Part shown: positions 1 through 14,105 of the stretch, piece by piece
Layout of the letters: each line of letters opens with the position of its first letter
Numbering within the stretch: position 1 is the stretch's first letter
DNA from: Chaetorhynchus papuensis
Taxonomy: Eukaryota; Chordata; Aves; Passeriformes; Rhipiduridae
Direction: 5' to 3'
Length of the DNA: 64,000 bases
Assembly: GCA_013396525.1 (NCBI GenBank)
Contig: VWYX01000010.1
Location: forward strand, 1,564,446 to 1,628,445
The notes under the pieces: model-generated
Told to the model about the DNA's origin: nothing
The model's database searches: none
What the model saw: only the letters and a program-made list of their open reading frames with translations
Translations under genes and position numbers: made by a program

Positions 1-710
1 TGCAACTCACAAGTTAAACTCAGCTATAGATGTTCAGAACTTAAAATATATCACATTGTTCCCATTCTGTCTTTAATGGAAATGTAATGCACCACAATCT
101 ATTTTTATCTTCGAAAGATATCTCAGACAATTATTTCTGGTTTAGATGAATGTATTTGTCCTTCTGTGGCCAGTACCATAAAAAAGGCGAAAAGGCTCAT
201 TTATCTGAGTAATTAAAGGCAAACCCATTAAATTTAGTAATAGTGACATGAAATAAAGTTTAATTTTATATTATTTGTGCCCAATGACTGTGTTGATGAC
301 GGAAGAAAAGGTTTGTGGAAGTTATGTGTTCCAATAGAGGACTGGCTTATTTAATTGTTCTTCATATATACCCAGTCTCTTTAAGGTGGTGAATAGACCG
401 TGATCAAGGGGCAGTTGTCCCACACGTTCAGCACTTAATTACTGTAATGGTACTGTTTAGGTAGTTTAATAGCCATACATGACCTTACAGAATGAGAGGT
501 ATTTCACCATGGAGAGCAATTACTTTGCTAGCATTAAAGAGTTTCTTATCTTTCCTTGAAGAAAGGAATCTTAGACGTTCATTCTTTTCTCCCAATCTCC
601 CTGTTTCCCAGTAATTTTCAAGCCATGCCAATTTCAACCAAATACAGCAGAAAAGTTAGATTTCTCCAGCATTAACTTACTAGAGTTTCCTAACACGTGG
701 TGGAATAAGC
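1..710. other. AT-rich non-coding DNA, nothing recognised
   Basis: No frame stays open for a useful length, and no repeat family, RNA gene or splice-flanked exon was recognised. Confidence 0.6.
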
Positions 711-1040
711 ACATTAAAGGTTTGTAATGCTGGATCTTCCAGAAATATCTCCAATGGTTTCTAAGCAGAGTGGTATATCTGGCCAAGAGAGCAGCGTGGC
801 ACATCCCTGGATCCTTCTTGCGCAGCCAAACCCCAGCTTCCTGTTACCCACCTCTCTCCTTGCATGATCTAAGAAATGTGACAAGAAACTCCAGTTGTGA
901 TAGATGTTGTAGGATTGGGTACCAGATAATATTATGGTATGGTTCTGACATGGAGATAATAACAGATGCAGCTTTTTGGGAAAAAACAGATACAAGATCA
1001 GATTTCATTAAATCCTTTATTTAGATAAATAATGCGGGCC
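711..1040 (-). mobile_element. Possible old retroviral LTR/leader fragment
   Basis: This patch is clearly richer in G+C than its surroundings. Read on the minus strand it has AATAAA (plus-strand 1016-1021), then about 90 bases later TCTGGTACCCAA (plus-strand 915-926). Retroviruses that prime with lysine tRNA have a primer-binding site starting TGGCGCCCAA, so TGGTACCCAA is a near match. The order polyadenylation signal, short U5, primer-binding site, leader is what an LTR junction would show. The U5 would end in TA, not the expected CA, and the 5' end of the LTR was not found. A 93-codon minus-strand open frame (714-995) runs across the patch, but its protein is not recognisable. The assignment is inference and could be wrong. 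Confidence 0.3.
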
Positions 1041-4000
1041 TGGCCACTGGTGATTATTCTTTTTTGGGGGGGCTTTTTCGACAATTTACTCAAAAAATAA
1101 GCACACTTTATTTATTTCTCATTATTCAAACTGATTGTTCAAAATTTGATAGTGAAAAATTAGTACCTTAAATTATCTAGTGAATGGGGATACCATGAAT
1201 AATAAGCCGTGAACCATCTCTTTTATAATCATGCATTCAGGCAGTCTTGTGACCTGAGTAATAGCATGAAAAGGGTATTTAGGATTAAAGCTCTCATTTA
1301 TTTCTTTCAGAGAGGGCTTTTTTACTAAATCTTAATGTGTATTTGCAACTTTGACAACTAGGTTTTTGTCTTTTGCAAGCTACTCTGAGCTATTAACTGA
1401 ATTATGGAGGATAAGATCACCAGCCTCCAAAATATATTGTAAGTACTAGATTTTTTCCCTTGAGAAGAGTCAAAGCTGTTTTGTCTGAAACAAAGCAAAT
1501 CAGGTTAGTAATTTGTCATTGTTTCACCTTTAAATATAACTGGTTTAGGCTTTACCTAGTTATATCTTCTCTGAGCATATTTTAATACTGATTCTGTGAT
1601 TGTTTATGGACACTGAGATCTTGCATATACACGCTTTACAAGGATTTACAACTTCAGTTTATGGTAATATTTCCAACATTATAAAGTCTCTCCTTCATTA
1701 CAAGTTGTATTTCACTCACCACTTTATGAACTAACCCAGGGATATGCTTATTTATTTTATAAAAGATGAAATGTGGGAATGTAGCTTGCAAAAATAGGCC
1801 TTTAAAACCTGATGTGAGCATATATTAGTGAGTGCTAGAATCTTCACCACTGTTTTAGAACTGAGAAATCTGTGAGCAATTCCACTGATTTGATTTTGAA
1901 TACTTGCAGAAAATTATCTCGGGACAGTGTACATGCACATATTTGAACAGCGAGTCCTTGTTCAGATAGATATGAATATATGGAAATTTTCTATTGTTAA
2001 AGTCCATCTTTTGGGCTAAATATTGGAAAAAACATGAGTTGTTTTGTTAGCTCATTTGGGACTGAAAATCTCTTCAACACTTTTTATCACACAAGTTAAC
2101 ACATTTGAAACCTTGTCATCTGGTTGCACTACAACCAAGTGAGAACTAGCACAACGGAGCTAATTCATTTGGATAACAGTGCATATTTTTGCTCCTGAAA
2201 ATGATGCTTAGCAGCCAAGTTCTAAAAGAACCTGCATAAAGGTTATGACACTTAACAGGATCCAGATCTCTTGACTTTCCTTCCTATTATTCTGCTGGAG
2301 AAAGAGAGGCAGAAAAAGCCAGACACTTTACTGCAGAAGTCTTGAAATTCAAGCAGATAATTGGAGACATACAGGAGAAAAACACTTCCAGTCTTTTCTC
2401 ATGCAGTTAGGTAAGTACATCCCTGAATTCAAGATCTCAAAAGGGGGAATAATATTATTGTGCAAGCTGTAATACAAAGAACTATGTGTTTCAGCTATCA
2501 TAAGAGCATGAAGAAATGCTTTACTCTGCTTTATGCTGCTTTTTCTTTTGACTGATTTTATGCCATCATAGGTGCCCCACTTAGAGCATGATTTTCTATT
2601 GCATAAAATGAAGGCATTATTTTTTTTTTAAAACTATTATAGTCTGCAAAATTTAACCAATTGTGGCTAATCAATAGCAGAGCCGTGAAGCAGTCGCACT
2701 GCGCAGTCATGGAATAATTATTAGGATAATATGTACATTATGTACCTTCATCAGATCCTTGTTCTAGACATGAATGTGTACATGCAACAGTGGAAGAGCC
2801 ACTTCAATCCTTTTCCTCAGAGTCACTATAGGAGACTGTATTTCCGGCTGCTGAAGCCTGTGGGACTGTGAAGATTGAAATGTGCATGCCAAGACTGAGT
2901 CAGTGCCCAGTTTTTTCTTTGGTTTTGGTTTGGGGTTTTTTTGCTTAAGAGAGAGATGTGAAATTAAGCTGTGGAAGGGTTATTTTTGCTTACTGCTCTC
3001 CAACTCAGTTTTGCGTGCCCAAAGGAGTCAATCAAAATTTAACTTCTTGTTGTTTCTTGCAGCGAGAACATAATGTGTTTGCTAAACTTAGTTCAGATTC
3101 TTTATTCTTATTCCCCAAATTTCTGCGAAAATATTTAGAGGTATACTATTCCATCTGGGCTCATCTTATGAACTGTATGTGTCTGAACCGTCAAAGTCAG
3201 GGTATTATAGATTTCATTTTTCATTTATCCATTTTCTTCAGCAGATGATGGAATGGAAGTTTTTCTACTAAAACTGTGGCTAGTGTAGCACAAGGGATAC
3301 TGCTATGTTACAGGCACTCATATTTTATGCAGTTTTTTTAGTTTTAGTATTTTGGGAGATTTCCCTAGCTTTTTGTATTTAAGAGTTAGTGCTGCTACAA
3401 ACTGGAAAAGCAGGCTATTACTTCTGCACTTAACAGATGGCTTACAAATGTCTTAGTCATATAAAAAGTGATTAGCCTTAAGGATGCTTTCTGTGAGAAT
3501 TATTTGAACATATTTTACCACTCTACCACCTTTTACCACTTCTGTTGAACTTAAGAATTATACTATGAAGTTTCTAAAAGGCTTTTCTTTCTAATAACTA
3601 ATCTAAAATTGCAGATTCTCTGTAATGTATACAATGAATGACTCTTCTTTTGACTCTTGGTAGTTCCAGTTAAAAAACCTATATAAAGAAGGAAGATAAG
3701 TAGTCTGGTTATATGTACAGGAGAAACCCTATCTTTATTTCTTCTCCTGATGATATACAGGTCATTTCAGAGGGAGGAAACAGACATGTTTTCTGTACAT
3801 ATACATAATGATTTTCCTTTCATGATGGGAATTACATTTTTTACACTTGAAAAATAAATTTTAAGAATTCCCCAATTAAAGGAATTGTTTGTTATTTTTT
3901 TCTTTTCTACCATTTCTATTATTTTAATTCATCTACAATAATTGTAATCCTGTGTCCTGTTTGGACAGTTTGAGTTTAAATAATTAATGAAATATATGGA

Positions 4001-7000
4001 AGAACAACTAGAATACAATTCATAGTAACCATGAATAATGCTTTAAAATAAGTACAATTCCCTGCAATTAATGTTTTTAGCCAAAGAAATGCGAAATAAT
4101 TGCAACAATATTGGTTGATTACAAATACTCAGTCAGTCAATGGGAATCCAAAGTTATTAATGTTTGAATAGTTAGTTAAATGTGTATATATGTAGTGTTG
4201 GGGTCAGGCATATAAACTGGCATCTTATTATATCACAGGGATTAACAGCTATAATATTTTCCATTTCAATTCTTCTTTATGCAATTTTCCAGTTGCCACT
4301 AGTATGTCACTGGTGGTATCCCTAAAATTTATGTCAGAAATATCAGACTAAATTTGATGTCTTTACAGTTTTTATGTCAAAATATGATAGGCAGGGTACT
4401 GGTTAGCAGTTTAGCAGTGGTGATTGGAAGAAACTGGAATAATCAGTTATTGCAGAATATCAGCAGTTTAGGTCGTTGCCACAAATTATGTTAGATGTAT
4501 GCATCCACTCTAATTTCCTTTTCTACCTGCCATTCTGTCTAAAAATATTTACCAGCATCAGAGACAGTGAAGACTACATGATTAAGTGCTTTGAACAGTT
4601 GAACTACACACAAATACCAGCAGTTTATTATATGTTTCTGTAAGAAAAAAATATTTGCTTATACGAAAAAAATCAAACAATATCCACCCCTACAATACCA
4701 CACAGAATTATTTTAAGCTGACCCAGTTTCATGTTTGGCTAATATAACCCTGTGGGAATACAAGGAATTAGACATATATGCACAGGTAAAAGAAAAACAG
4801 CATTTATTCAGAAATACAGGCCATGTAACTCTGTGGGAGACAATGGTAGTCTGACACAGTGCAATCTGAAGATAAATATGAGAAAGCTATGGAGAAAAGA
4901 TTCTTGCAAATTTTAGGTTTTTTCATTTTCACAACAAATGATGTGCTGTTGTATGGTTGTACTTCTGATACCAAGCAGCCTTCCCAAAATTCAGAATTCT
5001 ATCATTGAAATGCTGAGACATCCTTTATGACACAGTTGTAATATATATTGCAAATAGGAAAAAAAACCCACAAGAAGATTTGACAGAATCTCTGCAAGGT
5101 GGTTTGTATGTTTTGTAATATGGAGATCCTGCTGTTCCTGTGCCTATACCATGTACCTGTCTTCAGGGCAGGTTGACCATTTTTTACAAAACATTTTTAT
5201 CTCTGTGCATTGCTGTGTCATTAAAGCAACCCCTGTGCTAGGCAATGCACCTGAAACAACGTTTGGCAGTCAAGCAGCCTTCTAATTTTGCAGGAGGTAC
5301 AAGCCTCCTGTGATGTGATTCCCTCTGTACTGAGTGACATTACACTATCACAGAATCTGTATGGTGATTATCACAGAGGTATTATCCCTTACATATTCTA
5401 TGGAATATAATAACAAGATCAATGTCAGTGCCAGAATGAAAACAGAAAATGTTCACATTTATGTTTGTTAGTTATATTACTTCATCTTAGTTCCTCTTCC
5501 CAAAAAGTTGTGAAAAATGCAAGTTCACCTGATTTGACAATTGTGCAAATATCAGCAAGTAATTGACCTTTGTCTGACCTCATCTGCAAAATATGATCTG
5601 TGAGCAAATCTCTTTTCTTACTTAGCTCTCTTATGGTGGAATCCATAGTTTAACTTGAAGCAAAAAGTTTAGGACAATTTGTGTGTGCGGCATGAAGACC
5701 CTACTTGCTCTGTTATTTAATATAGCAATTTTAGTAGAATTAGTAGGGGCAGAATCATAGCATACTGGCAGGTTATGAGTGAACAGTTTTGTTTTAAAAA
5801 GATCTGACCAATTTTAGCCACTACACTTACTGTGAGTTTCACGTGATCTTCAGATCACTTCCACTGCAAGTAAAACACTAACTTACATCATAGATATATT
5901 TTCTTTTTCATATCTTGATCTAGAATAAGGAATTCTTTGGTGAAGTAACTTGTCTCAAGGTTGCAAGAGCAGAAGAGACATAAGACAGAAGACACATAAA
6001 TATTTTTTCTTTTAACTTTTTAGGTATTTTTCCTTATTTACTTTTTCTTTTTTCTTCTGTTTTCAAATTAGACCTAATCTATCCTGAAAGATGAGAGGTT
6101 TAGGAGAAGGATTAATACTAATAATAGATTGACTGAAAATAAATTTTGGGCAAAACTTTTCTTTCTTTTCTTTAAATTCAAGTCAGAACTTGAAAATATA
6201 CTGACTCAGAGCAGCCAAATACCAAACAGACTGATCAAAGGAAATCCATACAGATTCTTTTTTTTATAACTAGTTAATCAGAGTTTCCTTATCTTGACTT
6301 TACTTTTTTATTGCCTAGTGATCATGAACAAATCTTTTAGGTTTCTTGATGTAGTCTTCATCACTTGTTTCATAACAGCATATGTATTTCAATATGTTCT
6401 TACATGTATTCATTTGTGCTACATGTTTCATAAATGCTAGATCTGTTTTAAGCATTACTAATGTGTGCTATATTTATTTAGGAAAACTTGTAGCTACTGT
6501 GTTTATCCAATTTTTAACATTATGCAAAGTAGAAAATGAAGTTATCTTGAGGTCACAGTTCTGTCACTCTGACTTACTTTGGCAAAGTTGTAGTTCTTAA
6601 CAATTTTATTCAATTGCTGAGATAACTTCAGGTGAAACTCAACATTCAAATAGGAAAGCCTTTGTAAAAATAATTTTTGAAAACAACTACTAGAATTGCA
6701 ATTTAGTAAATAAATCTGAAAGCTGGAGGGCAGCTTAAGAGTCAGTGGAAAAATCTTTGGGTTGATGAAGACTAATTCTTCCCCATGACCAGCTCAGCCA
6801 CTCTGATGCTTTCACTTTGTTTTTATCCTGAGGTAAATGAGCATGCCAAGATCAGGTGGTGTTGCTGCATAGAAGTATTTGGCAAGGAAATAAATGTTTT
6901 AACTTGATTTCTCTCTGCATGGCAAAAACAATTTGTCCTACAGAACATCTGCTGAGGAAGGCTGAGTATAAGTGGCTAGAAATAATTATGTGGTTGGGTT

Positions 7001-7831
7001 ATTTGTGAAGTCATCAGTAACTTTTGAAGACCTATGCATTTTGCTAGATCACTATTTGTTTTCAAATATATCTATATAGAATAGGCCAAGCTATTAGAAC
7101 TCTTCCAGAAGAGTAATTCCTACTCTGTTTTCCACTTGTAAATTACTGTCCTGATACAGCCATTCTTAAGTTTTTCTCCAAAATATATGTTCTGAATGGT
7201 ATCATTTCATTTGGTTCTTTTCTATTAGGTTTTACAAGAGTGAAAAAATTTCCCCTGAAATACAGATACTATTTCTTAGAATATGCTAAGAAAATTGTAC
7301 TTCAGGGTTTCTCCAAATAGTACAGGTATTTAATGACTGAGGCACAGAGATGAACACATTTGTCTCTAGAAGTCTAGAAAAAAAGCAGGTATAATGCAAC
7401 ACATGCTTGATACAGACTTACAAATTTCTTTGATATTGATACAGTCATGCTCAACATTTTCACTGCCTTAACTACTACTTTCAGACATCCAGCATTATAC
7501 TGGCAATGCGAAAAAACACTGCAGTATAAAGAATTTTCTGCCCATATTGTTCTCTCAGATCAAAAAATCTAGACAGGATTTTCATATAAAAGAGATTATG
7601 TTTTGTGTGGACAGACTGTGTAACTTTCTAATAATAATTTTAAAGTAGACTTATTTTCTGTGAAGGAATACTTACTGTGGGATATCATGCCAACAGTTCT
7701 GTTTTAGCCTCCGTGGTTTCTATTAAAAAGTTTTATATTCACCTTTAAAAAAACAGGGAAAAAAGGTTTGCAATTTGTCAATCTAATTAGTTAAAATCAA
7801 AGATTTTTCTTTTCATTTATTTATACTGATT
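1041..7831. other. AT-rich non-coding DNA
   Basis: About 6.8 kb of AT-rich sequence with stops in every frame. The only distinct structure noticed is a T/G-rich tract at 2911-2942. The open frames across 2882-3248 and 6382-6600 are short, low in complexity and show no known protein pattern. Confidence 0.6.
2911..2942. repeat. T/G-rich low-complexity tract
   Basis: Thymine runs are broken by GG and GGGG (TTTGGTTTTGG, then TTTGGGG, then T7). The same pattern recurs at many places in the window. Confidence 0.8.
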
Positions 7832-8261
7832 NNNNNNNNNNNNNNNNNNNNNNNNNNNNNNNNNNNNNNNNNNNNNNNNNNNNNNNNNNNNNNNNNNNNN
7901 NNNNNNNNNNNNNNNNNNNNNNNNNNNNNNNNNNNNNNNNNNNNNNNNNNNNNNNNNNNNNNNNNNNNNNNNNNNNNNNNNNNNNNNNNNNNNNNNNNNN
8001 NNNNNNNNNNNNNNNNNNNNNNNNNNNNNNNNNNNNNNNNNNNNNNNNNNNNNNNNNNNNNNNNNNNNNNNNNNNNNNNNNNNNNNNNNNNNNNNNNNNN
8101 NNNNNNNNNNNNNNNNNNNNNNNNNNNNNNNNNNNNNNNNNNNNNNNNNNNNNNNNNNNNNNNNNNNNNNNNNNNNNNNNNNNNNNNNNNNNNNNNNNNN
8201 NNNNNNNNNNNNNNNNNNNNNNNNNNNNNNNNNNNNNNNNNNNNNNNNNNNNNNNNNNNNN
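7832..8261. other. Assembly gap, 430 N
   Basis: Undetermined bases. Any open frame drawn across it on the minus strand is an artefact. Confidence 1.
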
Positions 8262-11200
8262 TATTTTATTACAAACTGATGAAAAAGTATTGAAACTTCT
8301 AGCATGTTTGCATCCAGGATATATTTACCTATGTTCCTATTAATGTAAATTAATTGTATGTATTTTGAATAGTCTTTTGATACATTTTTTGTACATATCT
8401 TGAGAAACACTTTAAAAAAATATGGTCTTCTTCACTTACAGACAAACACAATCTGTTAAAAGCAAGAGGTTTTTTGACAGGCATTCTGGTAAAATGAGGG
8501 AGGGGAGCCAAGTAAAGCAGGAGAGAGAGCTATGTACTTCACTATATAGCTCTATTATTCCATTTATTTTAGATTTTACTGGAACAACACAAGTGCAATT
8601 CACTACATTTTGCCTTTTGAAGGTATGCATGACCAAAGATTTTTAGTCATATACCAATGATGCTTTTTAGTGTAAATTGAAAAATAGTCTTCTCCATACG
8701 GTAGTAATATGTTTAAACTCTTTTCTGGTGGGAAAAGAAAGTTAACCTTTTTTAAATCACAGAGATAAAGACATGGACCTGTGATGGCAACATTCTGTTA
8801 AAAAAATGTCAATGTCAGTATATGAATTTCACAGTATTTTAACAGCTGAATTATATGAGACACTGAGTCTCTCAATTTGTTCTCTGTCCCTTAGAATTTT
8901 TTTTGCTTGGATCTTTTTTTTCAAAAAAAAGCACTCTCAGGGGGATCTAGTATATTTAAAACAGGTAAACTAAACTGTAAGTGTATATTCAATATACATC
9001 CCGACTACGTATTGACACTATTTGCAGCTAGTATTAGGTTTTATTCTTTGAGTAATTATCAGCAGATTTTTAGTTTTTATGTACTTCAGATTAGTTTGAA
9101 TTAAACAAAAAAGTAAACGTTATGTATTTCATGGCAATTACGTCTTCCCTGTAGCATATTAGGATATATCGGTAGATAAAGAATATAGGAACTTTTCTTT
9201 ACTAAATACTTTGTTTCTAGTTCATTTGTACTCAAGATTTATGTAGTATTTCCCTTTCTTGTTACATATCATGCTCAGCAATTGTGTGGCAGTTTTATGT
9301 AAATATACTTTTAGTTTCTAGGTGCTTTCATCTAGGGGGCGGAGGCTGACATGGGTCTCTCCAGAGTACACTCTTTCACCTTTCTAGTGGAATATTCAGT
9401 AATATAGACTATCTCAAGTGATCCTTTTGTCACTCTGGAAGTCCAGACATATAACATTTAATATGAATTTTTAATTAGCTTTTTGGCTGGGCTGATAGTA
9501 CGGCAGATTAGAATTTGCATTTAGCGACGTGTACTACAAAACCAGAGATGATTCTATGCTTACTCAGCATATAATACATGATTCAATAAACAGGGGAAAA
9601 AAGATAATAAATTCTTAGGAAATTATCCTTTCTTCTTGTGTATTATACCATCCAGATAAAGAGAGGAATAGCATACCTGCCCTATATGCAAAGGTACAAT
9701 GAAGCTTTCTCATTCAAGTTTATGGGCTCTCTCTTCTTACAGATGAAAATGGTTTGTTAGCTTTATAGGGTGTAAAGTTGAAAAGAACAGAAAGGAAGAA
9801 AAAGCAACCCAAAAAAAAAATTTTGAAAATAACCCCATTTTATTATATTTCTGTAAAAACCTATACTTGATTTGAACCTTAAGAGCTGCACAGAATTCTG
9901 GTTTCCAAGAAGATAGAGTATAACAGAAGGAGGCTCAGATTCAGAAAGCACGAGAAAGATGCTTCAATTAATGAAACAACCTCTGTGTGTTGTTCTGGAG
10001 AGGAGTTAATTTACTAAAGACACGATAGAACTGCGAAAAATTATTATTGACCCTGGAAGTGTAGACAGTGATTATACATAAAACTCACAAGTAGGTCACT
10101 TTTAAAACTAAATCTAGCTCCTTTGCACTATGGGGAGGTCATGTGTAGAACTCCATATCACAGACTGTAGTGGATACAGAACATTTACATGGTGTAAATG
10201 TTGTGTTAAAATGGGACAGATGGGTTATTTTAAAAATTAAGAGGATATAAGAGTTGTTAACATTTAGATACAAGTAACTAATAGTAATTAAACTACCCAA
10301 TGTTATGTTTAATTTTACAGACCAGATAATATTTCCAGAAAATAATTACAAAGTAACTGAGTTTTTGAGGAATGATTACTCTCTCAGTCTTGAGAGTTAT
10401 CTGGAATAAAAAGTGCATTGACATCCATATTTTCACAAGAATAAAAAAGTGAACTCCATGCACTTTCTGTGCATTTCATTAGCATATTCCTACACGCATG
10501 GTGGCAGATTGGTTTGCTTATTCTTTTATATAGGAGCCATAATTAGCACAGAGTTATTATAGAGGAGTAATGTCTCTTTGATGTTGGCCTCTATCATATA
10601 TATCTGGAAAATGATGGAATTTGTGTGCCAAACGTAGTAATTCATTTAAACTCATCTTTATTTGCAAAGACAGGTTGCTGCCATGCAGAAAGATGTGTGG
10701 ATACTTATGCAGTAATTCTGTTTTATCCCCAGACTTTTCCAAAGGATCTGAGCTCTGCTATGCCAGCCTTCGATATACAGTCCATGAATATAGCACGGGC
10801 ATTAGCAGATGGGGGTCAGCCCAAGACATTTTGTATTACCTTGTATAGGTTCTTGGGGGTTTGTAAGAGTTTACAAAGCATTGGTTCTCCATTCCTCTGA
10901 TGATGTTCTTGGGGAAACATTGAATCAGGGTAAAAGCAAGTTGAAATTATGATTTCAGAAACAAGGCATATGTCTAGAGAGCATTACAATGCTACTTCTC
11001 CTCAGCTGTTGATACAAAACCTCTGTTTCCTTACAAATATATACAATAATACACTTTGATTCTTTGAAGGGACAAAATGTTTTTATAGCCTCTGTCAGAG
11101 CAAAGCAATTTGCATTGTTCTGTATCATTACGCTCAATCCAAGCCTGTGTTTTGGGTTTGTTGTCAACCCTTTTGCAGATTCTGGGTTTTGGAAAGAAAC

Positions 11201-13943
11201 ACTTATGAAAGATTGATTCTCAGAGTACTGATGGAATTTGAGGAAAGTGAATACTTTCTTCTCTAGAATACACAAAGGGAGTGTTTGCTAAGTCAAAAGT
11301 CAAGTACAGGATCATCCTTACCATATACTCCACTCTCTGGTGTTACTAAGAAAACAGAGAGGAAGTTAATTAAGTTTCCTCATTGGCATATGTGTCTGTG
11401 TTAGGTAAGGAAAGAGGGGGAAAAAAAAAGAGGGTATAAGAAATTAAAAGATGTTGGCTGAACTTCTGACACTGAAGCATATGACATAGAGGAAGGGAAA
11501 GGTGTAGCTATGCAGAAACAAAATAGAAAAACTAAGCAACCAACACTTAGGAGAGTTTTTGCATATACCATTCTCTTCTGCATTAGGGAAGGGAAGATGG
11601 GGAAAAGTGATTAAAAAACCACTCTGTTCTCTCATCACAAAAAATCCCAGAGGAATTATCTGGATTAAGGGACCTATCTAAATTTTGGAGGTTGTATTCT
11701 TTTTCTGAAAGGGCATTCTGACCATTGCTTGAAAAATAAGTGATAACTTTTTATAATCTGCATCCTTGGTACTGTGAATGTGCTGCTGTTCTGAGTTTCC
11801 ACCCAGCGTGAAAAAACTGATTTAAAACATCTGGTCTGTAATTTCCGATTTGTAATGAGTAGCTCCTAATGTTATTATAAGGGATTTCCTTCTCCTCCCC
11901 TTTGTGCATGAACATTTCATTACCTGCAGCATGGGGTCTCTTCTTACTCTGATCTGTACATACAGCTATAATTAATGTTAATAGCGATTCCCAGGGTAGC
12001 ATAGAAGAAAATACACCACACAGATTTAATTCTGCTAATTCAGATCCATATATTGAAGTGATAGAGTCTAGTAATTTCCATCATATTTCAGACATACAGA
12101 TTGCAAATGCTGCAATATGTTGACATCTTTGTTTTGAGGGCTATTTTTCTAGTGCAGACGTTACTAGTTTCACTGCCTTTGTAATTCCTAGCAACCCCCA
12201 ATTTTTTTTTTTCGCAAAATTTTCTGGCAATCTGTACAAAAATACATTCTCACTATTCCCTATCCTTTATTGTCTAGGAAGAGCAAATTCAGCCTAGAAG
12301 GCAGTGGGTAGTAAATTATTAAGGTGTGACAGCTTTATGGCTGACTTGAAATTTTCTCTGCTTGTGACTTTGTATAGGAGGAAATAAGAGACAAAAAAAA
12401 ATATTTTTGAAATAATAAACAGGTAAGCATTTCATAGGAAATAAATGTTGACTAAAACCCAGTGATTTGCTTAATTACTAAGTAATTTAGAAATTACATC
12501 TTTGAAAAGATGGAAACTTAAACATTCTTAAATTTATACCTCCTTAATTTCCATCATTTTCCCTAATGGAATAAAAAATTTAATGAACTTTATACTCATT
12601 ATGATTTTTTTTCCTTTTTTTGTAACAGAAGCAACGAACAGTGCTGAGTAAAGAGATAGAAAAATTCATTGTAGATCCACAGGTTGTTCCACTAAAATAA
12701 GGATGTCAAAATAGTGAAGCAAAGAGAGAGGATTAATCACTGGGAATTGTTTGTCCAGTTCCTGTACTACTAATCCTGTCATCCTTTCTCTAAACTGGAT
12801 TATCCGTACAAAGCATTGTTACAGTGCTGACGTACTACATCATCTAAACATGTAAATTAGAGAGAATTTTATAATAAACTTACTTGTGTCAATTTGTGCT
12901 CCTGCATCAACAGTAGGCAGCAGGAATAAGAAAATTGAAGCCATTTGGTAAAACCTTGAGTGAAAACAGAAAATTACTTGTTCCCTCCTACATTCCTTTA
13001 GACCTTGACTATCTAGGTTTTGGTTTTGTTTAAGGAAAAAAAAAATCAACTGGAAATATTAATGAGCAATAAAAATAAAGAAAGCCTGCTGAGGAGAGTT
13101 AGAAGCACTTAATTGTTTTGCAGCTTTTCATTCCTTTATGTTTGTTTACTTTTTCTTTCCTCCCTAGAGAGGTAATCTCTGTATATTTACCTAGAAAAAT
13201 ATACAATATTCCAATTCTTATTTACTGAATTAGACAAATAGCAGTTATTGCAGATTTTGTAGTTCTACTGAGGTAGGAAGTTACCCCATTATTAAAACTT
13301 TTGGATCTCTCATCTAATATTGCCAATAGGTTTGTGACCAGTGGCACCTTATGTATCTGAGCTTCCACACTGACTACTTTGTTGTTTAAAAGTACCAATG
13401 TTAGTCCCTAAATTAGCAAGCTCAGCTAATGGAATGAGCTAAACGGCAATGATTTTGGATAAAATAGTGCAGTGCCCAACATTCTGCTGTTTTTTCATAA
13501 AAGACTAGTATATTGACCACCTTTACGTTTAACATCTATCTTTCTGAGATATGTCAAGATTTGGAGTTGAAAGAGGTTATTAAAAAACCAAAGTATATTA
13601 GTTTTAGTGTTTAGCTTTAGCAGGGAAAATTATTCAGCTCTTAATCTTACTCCAAACACTGAAAGTTTAAATAATCCTTTTTTAAGCTCATTTTATTTCA
13701 TTACTCTGTTTGTTTATAGGCTTTTCCATGTTATTAGTTTTGGAGAATATAATCAAATGAACTTCTGAGGGAAAGACTATATTTGTACTGTCGCTACAGT
13801 TCTCACCATATCCTCCACTGAAGTATAAATTCTTAATTTACTTCCCATTTCTATCAATGGATAATTCAGTTTGGTTTTTTTCACTTTGTCTTCTCTCGAA
13901 AATATACATGTCCAGACAAACACAAGCTGCAATTTCACTAGGG
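8262..13943. other. AT-rich non-coding DNA
   Basis: No gene recognised. Open frames of 60-106 codons occur on both strands (for example 10955-11275 minus) but overlap each other and have no familiar motifs. One splice-acceptor-like site followed by a short open frame (12629-12700) is listed as a finding and not called as an exon. Confidence 0.55.
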
Positions 13944-14105
13944 ATTTTTTTTCTGTGCTTTTGTTTTTTTGTTTTGGTTTGGTTTGGTGGGGGGTTTGTT
14001 TATTTGTTTGTCTGTTTGTGTTTTTTGTTTGGCTGGTTGATTTTGGGGGGTTTGTGTGCTGTTGAGTTGAGGGTTTATTTGTGTTGTTGGTTTATTGATT
14101 TTTTT
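13944..14105. repeat. Long T/G-rich low-complexity tract
   Basis: About 160 bases of T runs mixed with GG, GGGG and GGGGGG groups (TTTGGTTTGGTGGGG, TTTGTTTATTTGTTTG). It creates a phenylalanine-, cysteine- and glycine-rich open frame on the plus strand that is not a gene. The G groups lie on the plus strand. Confidence 0.85.

Noticed and set aside
7817..8410. 197-codon minus-strand open frame
   Set aside because: Most of it is the N gap. The same applies to frames across 47733-47994.
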